From Actinomadura graeca (lineage in GTDB: Bacteria > Actinomycetota > Actinomycetes > Streptosporangiales > Streptosporangiaceae): 64,000 bases of DNA. Shown one piece after another: positions 53,871 through 61,877 of the stretch. Under the pieces are notes generated by a model. It saw only the letters and a program-made list of their open reading frames with translations. It searched no databases and had not been told where the DNA came from. A program made the translations under genes and the position numbers. Location: positions 7,936,001 to 8,000,000 of the forward strand of contig NZ_CP059572.1 in NCBI RefSeq assembly GCF_019175365.1, given 5' to 3'. Each line of letters opens with the position of its first letter. The first letter of the stretch is position 1.

Positions 53871-54133
53871 CCGCAGTGATGCCAGTGCAGTGAGCTGTTG
53901 CAACTGCTCTGGCAATCACTGGGCTGAGGAGCCGGAATCCGCATGATCCCAACGCAAGGCACACGTGCAGAGAGAAGCGCAACTGGGCACCGTGCCCATC
54001 CACCACCAGCAGGCCCCCGACCGCCACCGTGAATGGCCCAATTGACCTGGCAGCGGGCGATGTCGCGAGGGGTGATTGCCTGGACGGCGTTCTCTGCAGG
54101 CGTGAGAACCGACGATGACTACCGGCGCCGTGT
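53871..54133. other. Unassigned spacer after the repeat array
   Basis: 263 bp with lower GC (ctgagctgttgcaactgctc, gttctctgcaggcgtgag). No gene, RNA or terminal inverted repeat recognised on either strand. It may be leftover of an older insertion. Confidence 0.35.
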
Positions 54134-54792
54134 TCACACGGTGAATGCGGTGGGCAGGCCGTCGGCGGCCCATTCGGCGATGCCGCCGTCCAGGATCCGG
54201 GCGGTGCGGCCGTGCGCGTACGGTACGACGATGACGTCGGCCGACAGGACGCAGTACCGGCCCCGGCAGTTGGCGACGATCTCCGCATGCTCAGGAAGCT
54301 CGCCCAGCCGCGCCTCCAGCTCGTGCAGGGGAATATAGGGCGCGCCGTCGATGTGGCCTGCGGCGTACTCGGTGGCCGGTCGCACGTCCACCACGACCGC
54401 GCTGCCGTCGGCGAGCCGCGCGTTCAGCTCGGTCCGGTCCACCGAAAGCGCGTCAGGATCCAGCGGGCTGCGGGCGGCCGTGTCGGCGGCGGGCAGTACC
54501 TCGACCGCGAGGCGCTTGAGCTGTTCGGCCAGGACCGTCACCCGCCTATCGCCCACCCGATACAGCACCCGCGTCCCCGACCGCCGCGAGTCCATCAGGC
54601 CCCCTGCGGCCAAGACCTTCAGGTGAGCCGGTGAGTTCGACGCCCGCAACTTGGCAGCGGCCGCGAGCGTCCACACCCGGTGCTCGCCCTGGGGGAGCAG
54701 ATCCAGGAGCATCAGCCGCGACGGCGACGCCAGCACCTTGGCGACCGCGCGAACTGCTGCCACAGCACGGTCTTCGGCTCGCTCCCCACCAT
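54134..54792 (-). pseudogene. ArsR-rhodanese regulator with a -1 frameshift
   Basis: The rhodanese half is intact (VVVDVRPATEYAAGHIDGAPYIPLHELEARLGELPEHAEIVANCRGRYCVLSADVIVV, active-site Cys in NCRGRYC), as is most of the ArsR domain (VAKVLASPSRLMLLDLLPQGEH; SNSPAHLKVLAAGGLMDSRRSGTRVLYRVG). The true N-terminus MVGSEPKTVLWQQFA (from ATG 54792 after GGAGGG) is in another frame: one G is missing near 54745 in the run rendering GCGCGG-TCGCC, which would restore ARVAKVLASPS. It is either a real frameshift mutation, making the gene inactive, or a base-calling error. An inner GTG could still start a shortened protein. Intact relatives sense sulfur or redox species. Confidence 0.75.
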
Positions 54793-54837
54793 CCCTCCAA
54801 GAGTCCTTGCCGTGGTGGGCGAAGGAGGCCGACCGCG

Positions 54838-55155
54838 ATGAGCCAGGAACCACAGCACCAATGGAAGGATCTCTACGTCCGCAAGGCTCCCGACGAGGTC
54901 TCCTGGTACCAGGCTGACCCGGCACCGTCCCTGGATCTCATCCGCCGGGCGGTCGGCTCGGGTCCCGCGGCGCGGGCATCGATGTCGGCGGCGCGGCGAG
55001 CCCGCTGTCCTCCCGCCTTGCCGCCGCCAGTCCCAGCAACGGGACCGTATTGAACGTCTCGGCCGCCGCAGGTCACATCGACGTGATCGTCCTGGACGTC
55101 TCGGCCGCCGCCCTGGCCGCCTCCGCAGCCGAGCATCACCTCCCTGCGGCGCCGT
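54838..55155 (+). pseudogene. Broken class I SAM-methyltransferase fragment
   Basis: ATG 54838 (after GGAGG) reads MSQEPQHQWKDLYVRKAPDE-VSWYQADPAPSLDLIRRAVG, the usual N-terminus of a thiopurine-type/UbiE-like methyltransferase. Then the frame breaks near 54965; the neighbouring frame continues GIDVGGAASPLSSRLAAA (motif I) and later VIVLDVSAAALAASAAEHHLP (motif II) to about 55155, after which similarity stops. At least one frameshift and loss of the C-terminal half. Divergent from the frameshifted ArsR-rhodanese gene, its probable regulator. Confidence 0.72.
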
Positions 55156-55317
55156 GTAGCACTTCACTTGGATCACCGCCACCCGCACGTAGCCGTCGCT
55201 CGCAGGCACACGAGCCTCTGCGTGTGGTCAGTTGAAGGTGCTCTCCAGGCCGGACGTACGGCAGGCGGCCGGGCGCTGATGCTGCCGACCGCCTGCGCGA
55301 GGACCACGGACGTGCGC

Positions 55318-55782
55318 TCAGTCGAAGAGTGCGGTGTACCGGTCCAGGTAGAGCGGCCAGCCCTGGTCATTGCCGACGCCCTCAGCGAGGGACTCCCAGC
55401 CGGGCCCGTGCCGGTCGATGTGCCGGTGCTCCAGCTCCACCCTGGTTCGGGAGGGCGATTCTTCTATGAAGCGGACCTCGACCTCGCTGGTGTTGGCGGT
55501 GTCCTCCTCGATCTGCCACTGGACGCCGATGTCCCAGGAGAACACCACGCGGGAGGGCGGCTCGTAGGCCAGGACCCGCGCCCACCGGCACTCGCTGCCG
55601 TCCTGGGCGCGATCGTAGATGTGCCCGCCGATCCTGGCCTCGAAGACGGTCTCGGCGATGGGTGAGGCGAGCAGGTTGTGCTCACGCGGCTTGAAGTCGC
55701 CGAACCGCTCGGTGAAGACCTTGAAGGCGTGCTCGACCGGTGCGTCGATCACGACGCTCCGGTTCACGGCCGTCTGTGTCAT
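55318..55782 (-). CDS. SRPBCC (AHSA1-like) protein
   Basis: 154 residues. START-like fold: VNRSVVIDAPVEHAFKVFTERFGDFKPREHNLLASPIAETVFEARIGGHIYDRAQDGSECRWARVLAYEPPSRVVFSWDI and RTRVELEHRHIDRHGPGWESLAEGV. Start ATG overlaps the ArsR stop (ATGA). With the ArsR protein it forms the split version of the fused protein at 16402. The ligand is unknown; related bacterial proteins are often called activators of Hsp90-like ATPase homologues, without evidence for that role. Confidence 0.9.
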   Translation of the reverse strand: MTQTAVNRSVVIDAPVEHAFKVFTERFGDFKPREHNLLASPIAETVFEARIGGHIYDRAQDGSECRWARVLAYEPPSRVVFSWDIGVQWQIEEDTANTSEVEVRFIEESPSRTRVELEHRHIDRHGPGWESLAEGVGNDQGWPLYLDRYTALFD

Positions 55783-56126
55783 GACTGCTCCTCGTGCTGG
55801 TCCGGAACGGCCGGACGGTCCCGCTCGGCCGCGTCCTGGAAACCCGACAGCGCCCGGTCCCAGAACAGGTCGAGTTGATCGCGGAGCGCCGCCACGCCCG
55901 CCGGGTTCAGCCGGTAGATCCGGCGGGTGCCCGCGGCGGTCTCGTCCACGAGCCCGGCGTCCTTCAGCACCTTCAGATGCTGCGACACCGCGGGCCGGCT
56001 GACCGGCAGCTCGTCGGCGAGTTCCCCGACCGAGCGCGGACGCTCGGCCAGGGTCGTGACGATCGTCCGCCGCGTCGGATCGCCCAGCGCGCTCCATGCG
56101 TCGTCGTCTGATCGGTAAGTGGCCAC
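55779..56126 (-). CDS. ArsR-family (metal-site-free) repressor
   Basis: 115 residues: WSALGDPTRRTIVTTLAERPRSVGELADELPVSRPAVSQHLKVLKDAGLVDETAAGTRRIYRLNPAGV. No CxC metal site. GTG start; the tail ends at the coupled SRPBCC gene. The inverted repeat that overlaps its first codons (56111-56151) suggests tight autoregulation, possibly with a leaderless mRNA. Confidence 0.9.
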   Translation of the reverse strand: MATYRSDDDAWSALGDPTRRTIVTTLAERPRSVGELADELPVSRPAVSQHLKVLKDAGLVDETAAGTRRIYRLNPAGVAALRDQLDLFWDRALSGFQDAAERDRPAVPDQHEEQS

Positions 56127-56151
56127 GAACCGTTAGTCTATACTTACCGAT
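56111..56151 (-). promoter_or_regulatory. Inverted repeat overlapping the arsR start
   Basis: ATCGGTAAGT (56111-56120) and ACTTACCGAT (56142-56151) are perfect 10-bp arms, 21 bp apart; the left arm lies within codons 3-6 of the ArsR gene. A TATAGA -10-like box is at 56137-56142 on the minus strand, placing the transcript start near the GTG at 56126. Confidence 0.7.
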
Positions 56152-56694
56152 GCAAGAAAGGCAAAACCTGCCAGCGGGGCGGATGGCCTGCCAGGGCGGC
56201 GAACGCTCTCATGTCCCATCGGCGTCTTCCCGACCCAAGATCGCTGACTGCTGTCCGAGGTGACCGGCGAACGTTGTCGCTTCTCGCGACGAAGCCAGTA
56301 CGGCTTCCGCATCGCGTCGGTGTGCGTCCGGCGTGGATGTGGGTCGGTGATGCGGTGGTCCGCCGCGGTGCTCTGGTGCGAGCGGTGTGGTGTGCAGACG
56401 CCGGGCGTGCACGGGGTCGCGGGCTTCGGCGATCGATGTGGTGCGTCTCCACATGCGGGAGCGGAGTTCGCGTGCGGCCGCTGTTGGGTTGTGCTCAGTG
56501 GCCGCTTATGGGTTGATTCGGCCGATGCCGATGCCGATGCCGATGCCGGTGCCGATGCCGGGCCCGGTGCTATTGCCGGTGTCCTCGTCGGGGTGGGTGG
56601 ACGGCGCGTGGGGCCTGGGCGGGCGTCCGGCGGTGTGGTGGGTGGACGTCGTGCGTGGTCTGTTGGCTTCGATGGGGTGGTGGTGCGTCGCCCA
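56152..56694. other. Gap with hexanucleotide repeat and doubtful small ORF
   Basis: 543 bp with no confident gene. A GCCGAT hexamer array (four perfect plus two altered copies) occupies 56521-56556. A plus-strand reading from about 56450 to 56698 would give a protein rich in MetPro dipeptides and Trp (RPMPMPMPMPVPMPGP), which I do not accept as a gene. The left part contains direct gcgt/cggtg-rich text without recognisable structure. Confidence 0.4.
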
Positions 56695-57510
56695 CTAGGG
56701 GCGGCGGCCCAAGGCGGAGATCATGGGGGCGGTGGACAGGTCCAGGTGGCCCGTGGCGATGTTCGCCAGGTGGGTGTCGATCTCCGTGTCCGTCGCGAGG
56801 TCTGCGGCGACGAGGGCATCGCGGACGTGGCGGACCGTCGCCGCTTCCAAGATGTCGCAAGCGGGCGAGGTGATCGGGAAGTACGCGTCCGCTCGGACGT
56901 CGTCCAGTCCTGCCTCCCGTAGGAGCCGGGGGAGCTTGCGTCCATAGGCCAAGTCGCCGCCACGGGAGGCCAGCAATGAACGGAAGGCATTGCGCAGCTT
57001 GTTGGCCAGCGCCTGCTCGGGACCGTATTCATCGAGACAGATCCGAGGCTGCAACGCCGGGTCTGCGTCCTCCAATAGGAGCACGCCACCGGGCCGCAGT
57101 GATTCGGCCATCGTGCGCAGGGCCTGTTCCCGGCCGGTGACATGCACAAGCACTAGGCGGGCGTGCACAAGGTCGAAGCCGCCGCCTTCGGGGGGCGCGT
57201 CACGTCCTACGTCGTGGCGCAGGACCTTCACCGCGCCTCCGGCCGTTCCGGCGATCCACGATGTGTCGATGTCGGTCGCCACCACTTGGCCTGTCGGCCC
57301 GACCTTGTCGGCGAGCCAGGTCACCACCGAGGTACCGCCCGCCCCCACCTCCCAGCAGCGCCACCCCGAGGTGATGCCGAGCTGCTCGATGTGCCGGAAC
57401 GTGGACGGGTCGAACAGCTCGCTCAGCGCATCGAAGCGGGTGCCTGCCTCTGGCCGGGCGTTGTCCAGGAGGTAGCCGTCGACTGAGGAGGCCGGTTCGG
57501 AGGATGCCAT
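56695..57510 (-). CDS. Class I SAM-dependent methyltransferase
   Basis: 271 residues. ELFDPSTFRHIEQLGITSGWRCWEVGAGGTSVVTWLADKVG (motif I, EVGAGG near residue 55), QVVATDIDTSWI (motif II), GGFDLVHARLVLVHVTGREQALRTMAESLRPGGVLLLEDADP (motifs post-I and III). Resembles UbiE/Menaquinone-type and antibiotic-modifying methyltransferases with a helical lid at the C-terminus. ATG 57510 has no strong ribosome site; ATG 57522 would add four residues. Divergent from the TIGR01777-type gene. Confidence 0.87.
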   Translation of the reverse strand: MASSEPASSVDGYLLDNARPEAGTRFDALSELFDPSTFRHIEQLGITSGWRCWEVGAGGTSVVTWLADKVGPTGQVVATDIDTSWIAGTAGGAVKVLRHDVGRDAPPEGGGFDLVHARLVLVHVTGREQALRTMAESLRPGGVLLLEDADPALQPRICLDEYGPEQALANKLRNAFRSLLASRGGDLAYGRKLPRLLREAGLDDVRADAYFPITSPACDILEAATVRHVRDALVAADLATDTEIDTHLANIATGHLDLSTAPMISALGRRP

Positions 57511-57688
57511 GAAGGCAATCATCACACTCGGCCGGTCGCCCTTGTATTGGCTGGGGTGATGTCGGAGCACGTCACTCTCGCTCCGATGCGGCGGCGCAGA
57601 TGGCGTGCTTGCTCGCGCGCGGCATGCTCCCGGGTGTGGGCTACTGGTTCTGGCATCCGGCTGTTCCCGTGTGGTGTCCGCCGCATTT

Positions 57689-57702
57689 TTGAACGTGTTC
57701 AA
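57689..57702. promoter_or_regulatory. Operator-like dyad TTGAAC-gt-GTTCAA
   Basis: Perfect 6-bp arms with a 2-bp centre, 35 bp before the epimerase start and followed by a -10-like TTAGGGT. It resembles TetR-type sites seen in other actinomycete promoters. No regulator gene adjacent. Confidence 0.55.
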
Positions 57703-57736
57703 GTCATGCGTTAGGGTGGCCGCGTGGGGTGAGGCG

Positions 57737-58702
57737 ATGAAGATCGTGATGCCCGGGGGGACCGGGCAGGTCGGCGGGATCCTGGATCGTGCCCTGAGCG
57801 CTGCGGGGCATGAGGTCGTGGTCTTGACCCGGAGGCCGGCACGCGAACGCGAGGTCGGGTGGGACGGAGCGACGCCGGGCTCCTGGGCGGAGGTGATCGA
57901 TGGCGCCGACGTCGTGGTCAATCTGGCCGGGCGCAGTGTCAGCTGCCGTTACACGCCGACCAACCTGCAGGCCATGATGGATTCGCGGGTGCTCTCGACC
58001 CGGGTCGTGGGGGAGGCGATCGCGGCTTCCGCGCGGCCTCCCCGCGTCTGGTTGCAGATGAGCACCGCCACCATCTATGCCCACCGCTTCGACGCGGCCA
58101 ACGACGAGGCGGCGGGTGTGATCGGCGGTGGTGAGGCCGGTGTCCCGGGCTACTGGGCCTACAGCGTCGCGATCGCCAAGGCGTGGGAGCGGGAGCAGGA
58201 GCGGGCCGAGACGCCGTCCACACGGAAGGTCGCGCTGCGCTCCGCCATGGTGATGAGCCCCGATCGCGGTGGTGTCTTCGACGTGCTGTTGCGGCTGGCG
58301 CGGCTCGGCCTCGGCGGTGCCGTGGCGGGCGGCGCGCAGTACGTGTCGTGGATCCATGACCGTGACTTCGTCCGCGCGGTCGAGTTCCTGGCCTCACGGG
58401 ACGATCTCGCCGGGCCGGTGAACCTCGCCGCTCCCTCTCCGCTGCCCCATCGGGCGTTCATGCGTGAGCTGCGTGGTGCGTGGGGCGTCCCGGTCGGGCT
58501 TCCCGCGACGCGGTGGATGGCGGAGCTCGGTGCGCTCGCGCTGCGCTCGGACACCGAGCTGTTGCTGAAGAGCCGCCGCGTCGTCCCAGGTCGCTTGCTG
58601 GAGGCCGGCTTCACGTTCGACCACGGCCGGTGGCCGGAGGCCGCCGCCGACCTCGTACGGCGTGTGCGCGGCGGCCCGGGCCACGTCGCCCTCGGCCGGT
58701 GA
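57737..58702 (+). CDS. TIGR01777/DUF1731-type NAD(P)-dependent epimerase
   Basis: 321 residues, SDR-extended family. MKIVMPGGTGQVGGILDRAL (Rossmann GGTGxxG), EVIDGADVVVNLAGRSVSCRYTPTNLQAMMDSRVLSTRVVGEAI, WLQMSTATIYAHRFDAANDE (in place of the usual active-site YxxxK nearby YWAYSVAIAKAWE), WIHDRDFVRAVEFL, and a DUF1731 end (ALALRSDTELLLKSRRVVPGRLLEAGFTF). It binds NADP; the substrate is unknown, as for the family. ATG follows GGTGAGG. Confidence 0.9.
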   Translation: MKIVMPGGTGQVGGILDRALSAAGHEVVVLTRRPAREREVGWDGATPGSWAEVIDGADVVVNLAGRSVSCRYTPTNLQAMMDSRVLSTRVVGEAIAASARPPRVWLQMSTATIYAHRFDAANDEAAGVIGGGEAGVPGYWAYSVAIAKAWEREQERAETPSTRKVALRSAMVMSPDRGGVFDVLLRLARLGLGGAVAGGAQYVSWIHDRDFVRAVEFLASRDDLAGPVNLAAPSPLPHRAFMRELRGAWGVPVGLPATRWMAELGALALRSDTELLLKSRRVVPGRLLEAGFTFDHGRWPEAAADLVRRVRGGPGHVALGR

Positions 58703-58711
58703 GCGGCTGTC

Positions 58712-59413
58712 CCAGCGGGTGGAGACGCTGACCCGCACGCGGGCGGGGGTTTCGACGCCCACGGCGCCGAGCTGCGGAGGACGAGCGCGACCTGCATTAC
58801 GCGTGCAGGCGCGGCTGGTGGTCGTGGTGGTGCGGCTCGCCGTGGCCGTGAGTCGCTCAGCGGTGCCACGGCGGCGGCCTTGTGGGGGAGGCGTACGAGG
58901 ACGTCGAGGAGGCCATGGCCGAGTTGCGTGGCGTGGTCCGGTCCGCCTACCCGTCGATCCTCGCCGACCGTGGCCTGGGCGGGGCGCTGGTCGGCGGGAT
59001 CCGGTGTGCTGGCCCGGCTCGACGCCGGGCCGCTGGACGCGGTCCCGGCGGCGGTCGAGGCGGTGGCCTGCTTCGGGGTCGCCGAGGCCCTCGCGAACGC
59101 CGCCAGGCACGGACGCCCCACCGGCGCCGACGTCCACGTCCGGCACACGGGGCCCGGCTGACGGTCTGGGTGAGCGACGCCGGGATCGGCGGCGCCGACG
59201 AGCGTCGCGGCACCGGCATCGCCGGGATCCGCCGCCGCGTGGCGGCCCTCGTCGGCATCGTCCGGCGCACCAGCCCGCTGGGGACGGCTGGGCATCGCCC
59301 ACAACGCTGTCCACAAGCGCGTTGGCGGTGTCTTCGCCACGCTCGGCCTCGCCCTCGACGACGACGGCCACCGCCGGGTCCGGGCCGTCCTCGCCTACCG
59401 GCGGCCGGGGTGA
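58712..59413 (+). pseudogene. Fused remnants of a NarL-type histidine kinase and response regulator
   Basis: Three frames together spell a sensor kinase: a residual dimerisation region (SQRVETLTRTRAGV, then GAELRR, then VVVVVRLAV-like fragments, 58712-58860), DVEEAMAELRGVVRSAYPSILADRGLGGAL (from 58898), LDAGPLDAVPAAVEAVACFGVAEALANAARHGRPTGADVHVRHTG (N box, to 59160) and LTVWVSDAGIGGADERRGTGIAGIRRRVAAL (G boxes, 59160-59255). Directly after, at 59288-59413, another frame reads GIAHNAVHKRVGGVFATLGLALDDDGHRRVRAVLAYRR, the last part of a LuxR-type response regulator ending in a proper stop. Several frameshifts plus a deletion joined the two genes. Confidence 0.8.
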
Positions 59414-59435
59414 CCGGGGGCCGCCGGGGCGGTCG

Positions 59436-59792
59436 TCAGCGCTGGTCGAGGAGGGCGGACAGGCGTTTGGGGGCGATGAGGCGGTAGCTGTCCTCGATGA
59501 GCTCGGCGAGCTCCGCCCAGTCCTGCTCGACGTCCAGCCGCGCCCCCACCCAGCCCTTGCTCCCGACGTACTTGGGGACGAAGAAGCGCTCGGGGCTCTC
59601 GCCGACGAGGGCCTCCTGGACCCCGGGCCCGGCCTTGAACATCATCGACAGGCCGTCCTCGCTCGTCATCAGGAACAGCTTCTCGCGGATCCTGAAGGAC
59701 GGGGCCGTATGACCGCCGAACGGCTTCTCCGCCGCCTCGGGGAGGGCCAGGCAAATCTCCTGCACCCGCTGGAGCGTGTCTTTCTCGATCAT
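59436..59792 (-). CDS. MmcQ/YjbR-family protein
   Basis: 118 residues, CyaY-like fold with double-stranded DNA-binding-like surface: LQRVQEICLALPEAAEKPFGGHTAPSFRIREKLFLMTSEDGLSMMFKAGPGVQEALV and YVGSKGWVGARLDVEQDWAELAELIEDSYRLIAPKRL. Complete and typical in length. The family lacks a defined biochemical role. It is convergent with the kinase/regulator remnant. Confidence 0.92.
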   Translation of the reverse strand: MIEKDTLQRVQEICLALPEAAEKPFGGHTAPSFRIREKLFLMTSEDGLSMMFKAGPGVQEALVGESPERFFVPKYVGSKGWVGARLDVEQDWAELAELIEDSYRLIAPKRLSALLDQR

Positions 59793-59874
59793 GGTGATTC
59801 CCGCCGACGGAAGCGCGATGACATCGTCCGATGCTAGCCGGGGGCACCGACGGAACCGGGGGCCGAGGCCGCCG

Positions 59875-61362
59875 TCAGGGGAGGAGGGGAAGCTCGGGGA
59901 AGGTGTGCGACGCCCACAGCGAACGCGACGTCCCCTCCGGATAGGGCGTGACGGCGGGTTCCGTGTCGAAGATCTGGGTGGGGCGGCGGTCCGGGTCGTA
60001 GACCGGCCAGCCGGGGTCGCCGGACGTCGCGAAACGCGTCCACGCCCGGCGGATCTCGGCCGACACCGGCTCGGCCGCCGCCCGGCCGTCGCCGATGAGC
60101 AGGTCCGCCGGTCCGCCGGTGAGGTTGCCGAACGCCAGGGGGACGTCCAGGACGTGGCACGCGCCGAAGACCCCGCCCAGCCCCGGGGCCGGGAAGGCCA
60201 GCTCGTACAGGTGCGCCCGCCCGCCGCCCGCGGCCTGGGCCTCGGCGAGATGCAGGCTGGGCATGCGGAACAGCCAGTCGGACAGGACGGTCTCGTACAG
60301 GTCGTCCGCCGAGGCGTCCGGGAACGCGGCGCGGAAGGCGGCCGGATCGGGCGCGAAGGCGTCGAGCGCCGCCGCGGCCTGCTCGTCGGTGACCTTCCCG
60401 AGGAGCTCCTGCAGGACGAGGAAGAAGCGGTACTCGTCGCGGTTGTGCCCGGCGATGAGCGCGACGTCGTGGGCGGCCCCGGCGGCGAGCGCGTCCCAGG
60501 GCGTGCGCGGCAGGACGTCCCCGTCGACGACGGGGGAGAACGGGGTCGGGGTGCGCGCCACGAGCCCCCAGCGCCCCCTCGACGGCATCGTGGCGGTCAC
60601 CGCCTCGACGGCCTTCAGCAGGCGGCCGGGCGTCAGCGCCGACAGGGCCTCGACGGTGGGCGGCCCTCCGGCCTCGGCGGCGATGGCGGCGCCGATGTCG
60701 TCGGCGAGGGCGAGGGAGAGGAACGTGCCCGGGACGCTCTGCGCGATGGCCTTCCGGAAGAGCCCGGCCGCGCGGGGCATCGCCAGCAGCGCGGCGATCG
60801 AGCCGGCGCCGGCGGACTCGCCGAAGACGGTGACGTTACCGGCGTCGCCGCCGAAGGCCGCGATGTTGTCGCGGACCCAGGTCAGCGCGGCGACCTGGTC
60901 GAGCAGCCCGCGGTTGGCGGGGGCGCCCTGGATCTGCCCGAACCCCTCCATGGCGACGCGGTAGTTGAACGTCACCACCACGACACCGCCCTCACGGGCG
61001 AGGACGGCGCCGGAGTAACCCGGGTCGCCGGAGCTTCCGGACAGGTAGGCGCCGCCGTAGATCCACACCATCACCGGGAGGCCGCCGGCTCCGAGGTCGG
61101 GCGACCAGACGTTGCAGGTCAGCCAGTCGTCGCCGGTGGCCACCGGACGGGCGGGGCCGGGACCGGGCGACTGCGGCGGGGGCGGGCCGAACGCCTCGGC
61201 GGGACGGACGCCCTCCCACGGCTCGGGCGGCTCCGGGGCGGCGAAGCGCAGCGGGCCGACCGGCGGGCGGGCGAACGGGACGCCGCGGAAGACGGCGAGC
61301 CCGTCCTCCCGCCTGCCGCGCACCGCCCCGGCGGTGGTGACGGCCTCAGGGTGATGGTCCAC
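59875..61362 (-). CDS. Type-B carboxylesterase
   Basis: 495 residues, alpha/beta hydrolase of the pNB-esterase/cholinesterase-like family. GRREDGLAVFRGVPFARPPVGPLRFAAPEPPEPWEGV at the N-terminus, NVWSPD and MVWIYGGAYLSGS (oxyanion hole) near residue 88-105, nucleophile VFGESAGAGSIAALLAM near 188, acid near GHNRDEYRFFL near 310 and His in GVFGACHVLDVPLAFGN near 403. No signal peptide, so cytosolic. The region following its start carries the MerR gene divergent at 98 bp. Confidence 0.93.
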   Translation of the reverse strand: MDHHPEAVTTAGAVRGRREDGLAVFRGVPFARPPVGPLRFAAPEPPEPWEGVRPAEAFGPPPPQSPGPGPARPVATGDDWLTCNVWSPDLGAGGLPVMVWIYGGAYLSGSSGDPGYSGAVLAREGGVVVVTFNYRVAMEGFGQIQGAPANRGLLDQVAALTWVRDNIAAFGGDAGNVTVFGESAGAGSIAALLAMPRAAGLFRKAIAQSVPGTFLSLALADDIGAAIAAEAGGPPTVEALSALTPGRLLKAVEAVTATMPSRGRWGLVARTPTPFSPVVDGDVLPRTPWDALAAGAAHDVALIAGHNRDEYRFFLVLQELLGKVTDEQAAAALDAFAPDPAAFRAAFPDASADDLYETVLSDWLFRMPSLHLAEAQAAGGGRAHLYELAFPAPGLGGVFGACHVLDVPLAFGNLTGGPADLLIGDGRAAAEPVSAEIRRAWTRFATSGDPGWPVYDPDRRPTQIFDTEPAVTPYPEGTSRSLWASHTFPELPLLP

Positions 61363-61460
61363 GGACGAACCCTACAGTTCCGGCCAGGGAGTATGCCGGG
61401 TCCGTCCGGATACGTATTCTCGAACCGTCGCGTTCAGGGGGCCGGACGGGGGCGGGGCAC

Positions 61461-61877
61461 GTGCGGATCGGAGAGCTGTCGGCGCGCACCGGTACGACAC
61501 CCCGCCTGCTGCGCTACTACGAGGAGCAAGGGCTGATCACCCCCGCCCGCTCGGCGAACGGCTACCGCGACTACGACGAGCGGCTCGTGGACCGGGTCGC
61601 CCAGATCCGCGGCCTCCTCGGCGCCGGGCTGCCGACGAGGATCATCAGGGACATCCTGCCGTGCCTCGACGGGCCGCGGGTCATCCACCTCACCGGCGCG
61701 ACACCGGAGATGATCGCCACCCTCGAACGGGAACGCGACCAGATGACCGTCCGCATCGCCTGCCTGACCCGCAACAGGGACGCGATCGACGGCTACCTCA
61801 ACGCGCTCCGTGCCCGCGGCGGCGGGACCCCCGCCGCTACTTCGCCTCCACCGGCACCGGGATCGTCGGGAGCATGA
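61461..61877 (+). CDS. MerR-family transcriptional regulator
   Basis: 138 residues. HTH: RIGELSARTGTTPRLLRYYEEQGLITPARSANGYRDYDE, coiled-coil dimer helix about 80-110. It lacks the metal-binding Cys pattern of metal sensors, so a small-molecule or drug-type effector is likely. GTG start. Divergent from the carboxylesterase, which is its plausible target. Its last 41 bp overlap the convergent protease gene. Confidence 0.92.
   Translation: MRIGELSARTGTTPRLLRYYEEQGLITPARSANGYRDYDERLVDRVAQIRGLLGAGLPTRIIRDILPCLDGPRVIHLTGATPEMIATLERERDQMTVRIACLTRNRDAIDGYLNALRARGGGTPAATSPPPAPGSSGA

Noticed and set aside
53449..53946. Proline/threonine-rich protein from the repeat region
   Set aside because: Repeat period is 26 bp, so the frame changes each unit; no ribosome site or domain.
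53871..54133. Insertion sequence or transposase remnant
   Set aside because: Gene decay nearby suggested one, but no terminal inverted repeats, target duplications or transposase motifs were seen.
56450..56698. Small Met/Pro-rich protein
   Set aside because: Arises from a GCCGAT hexamer array; no homology and doubtful start.
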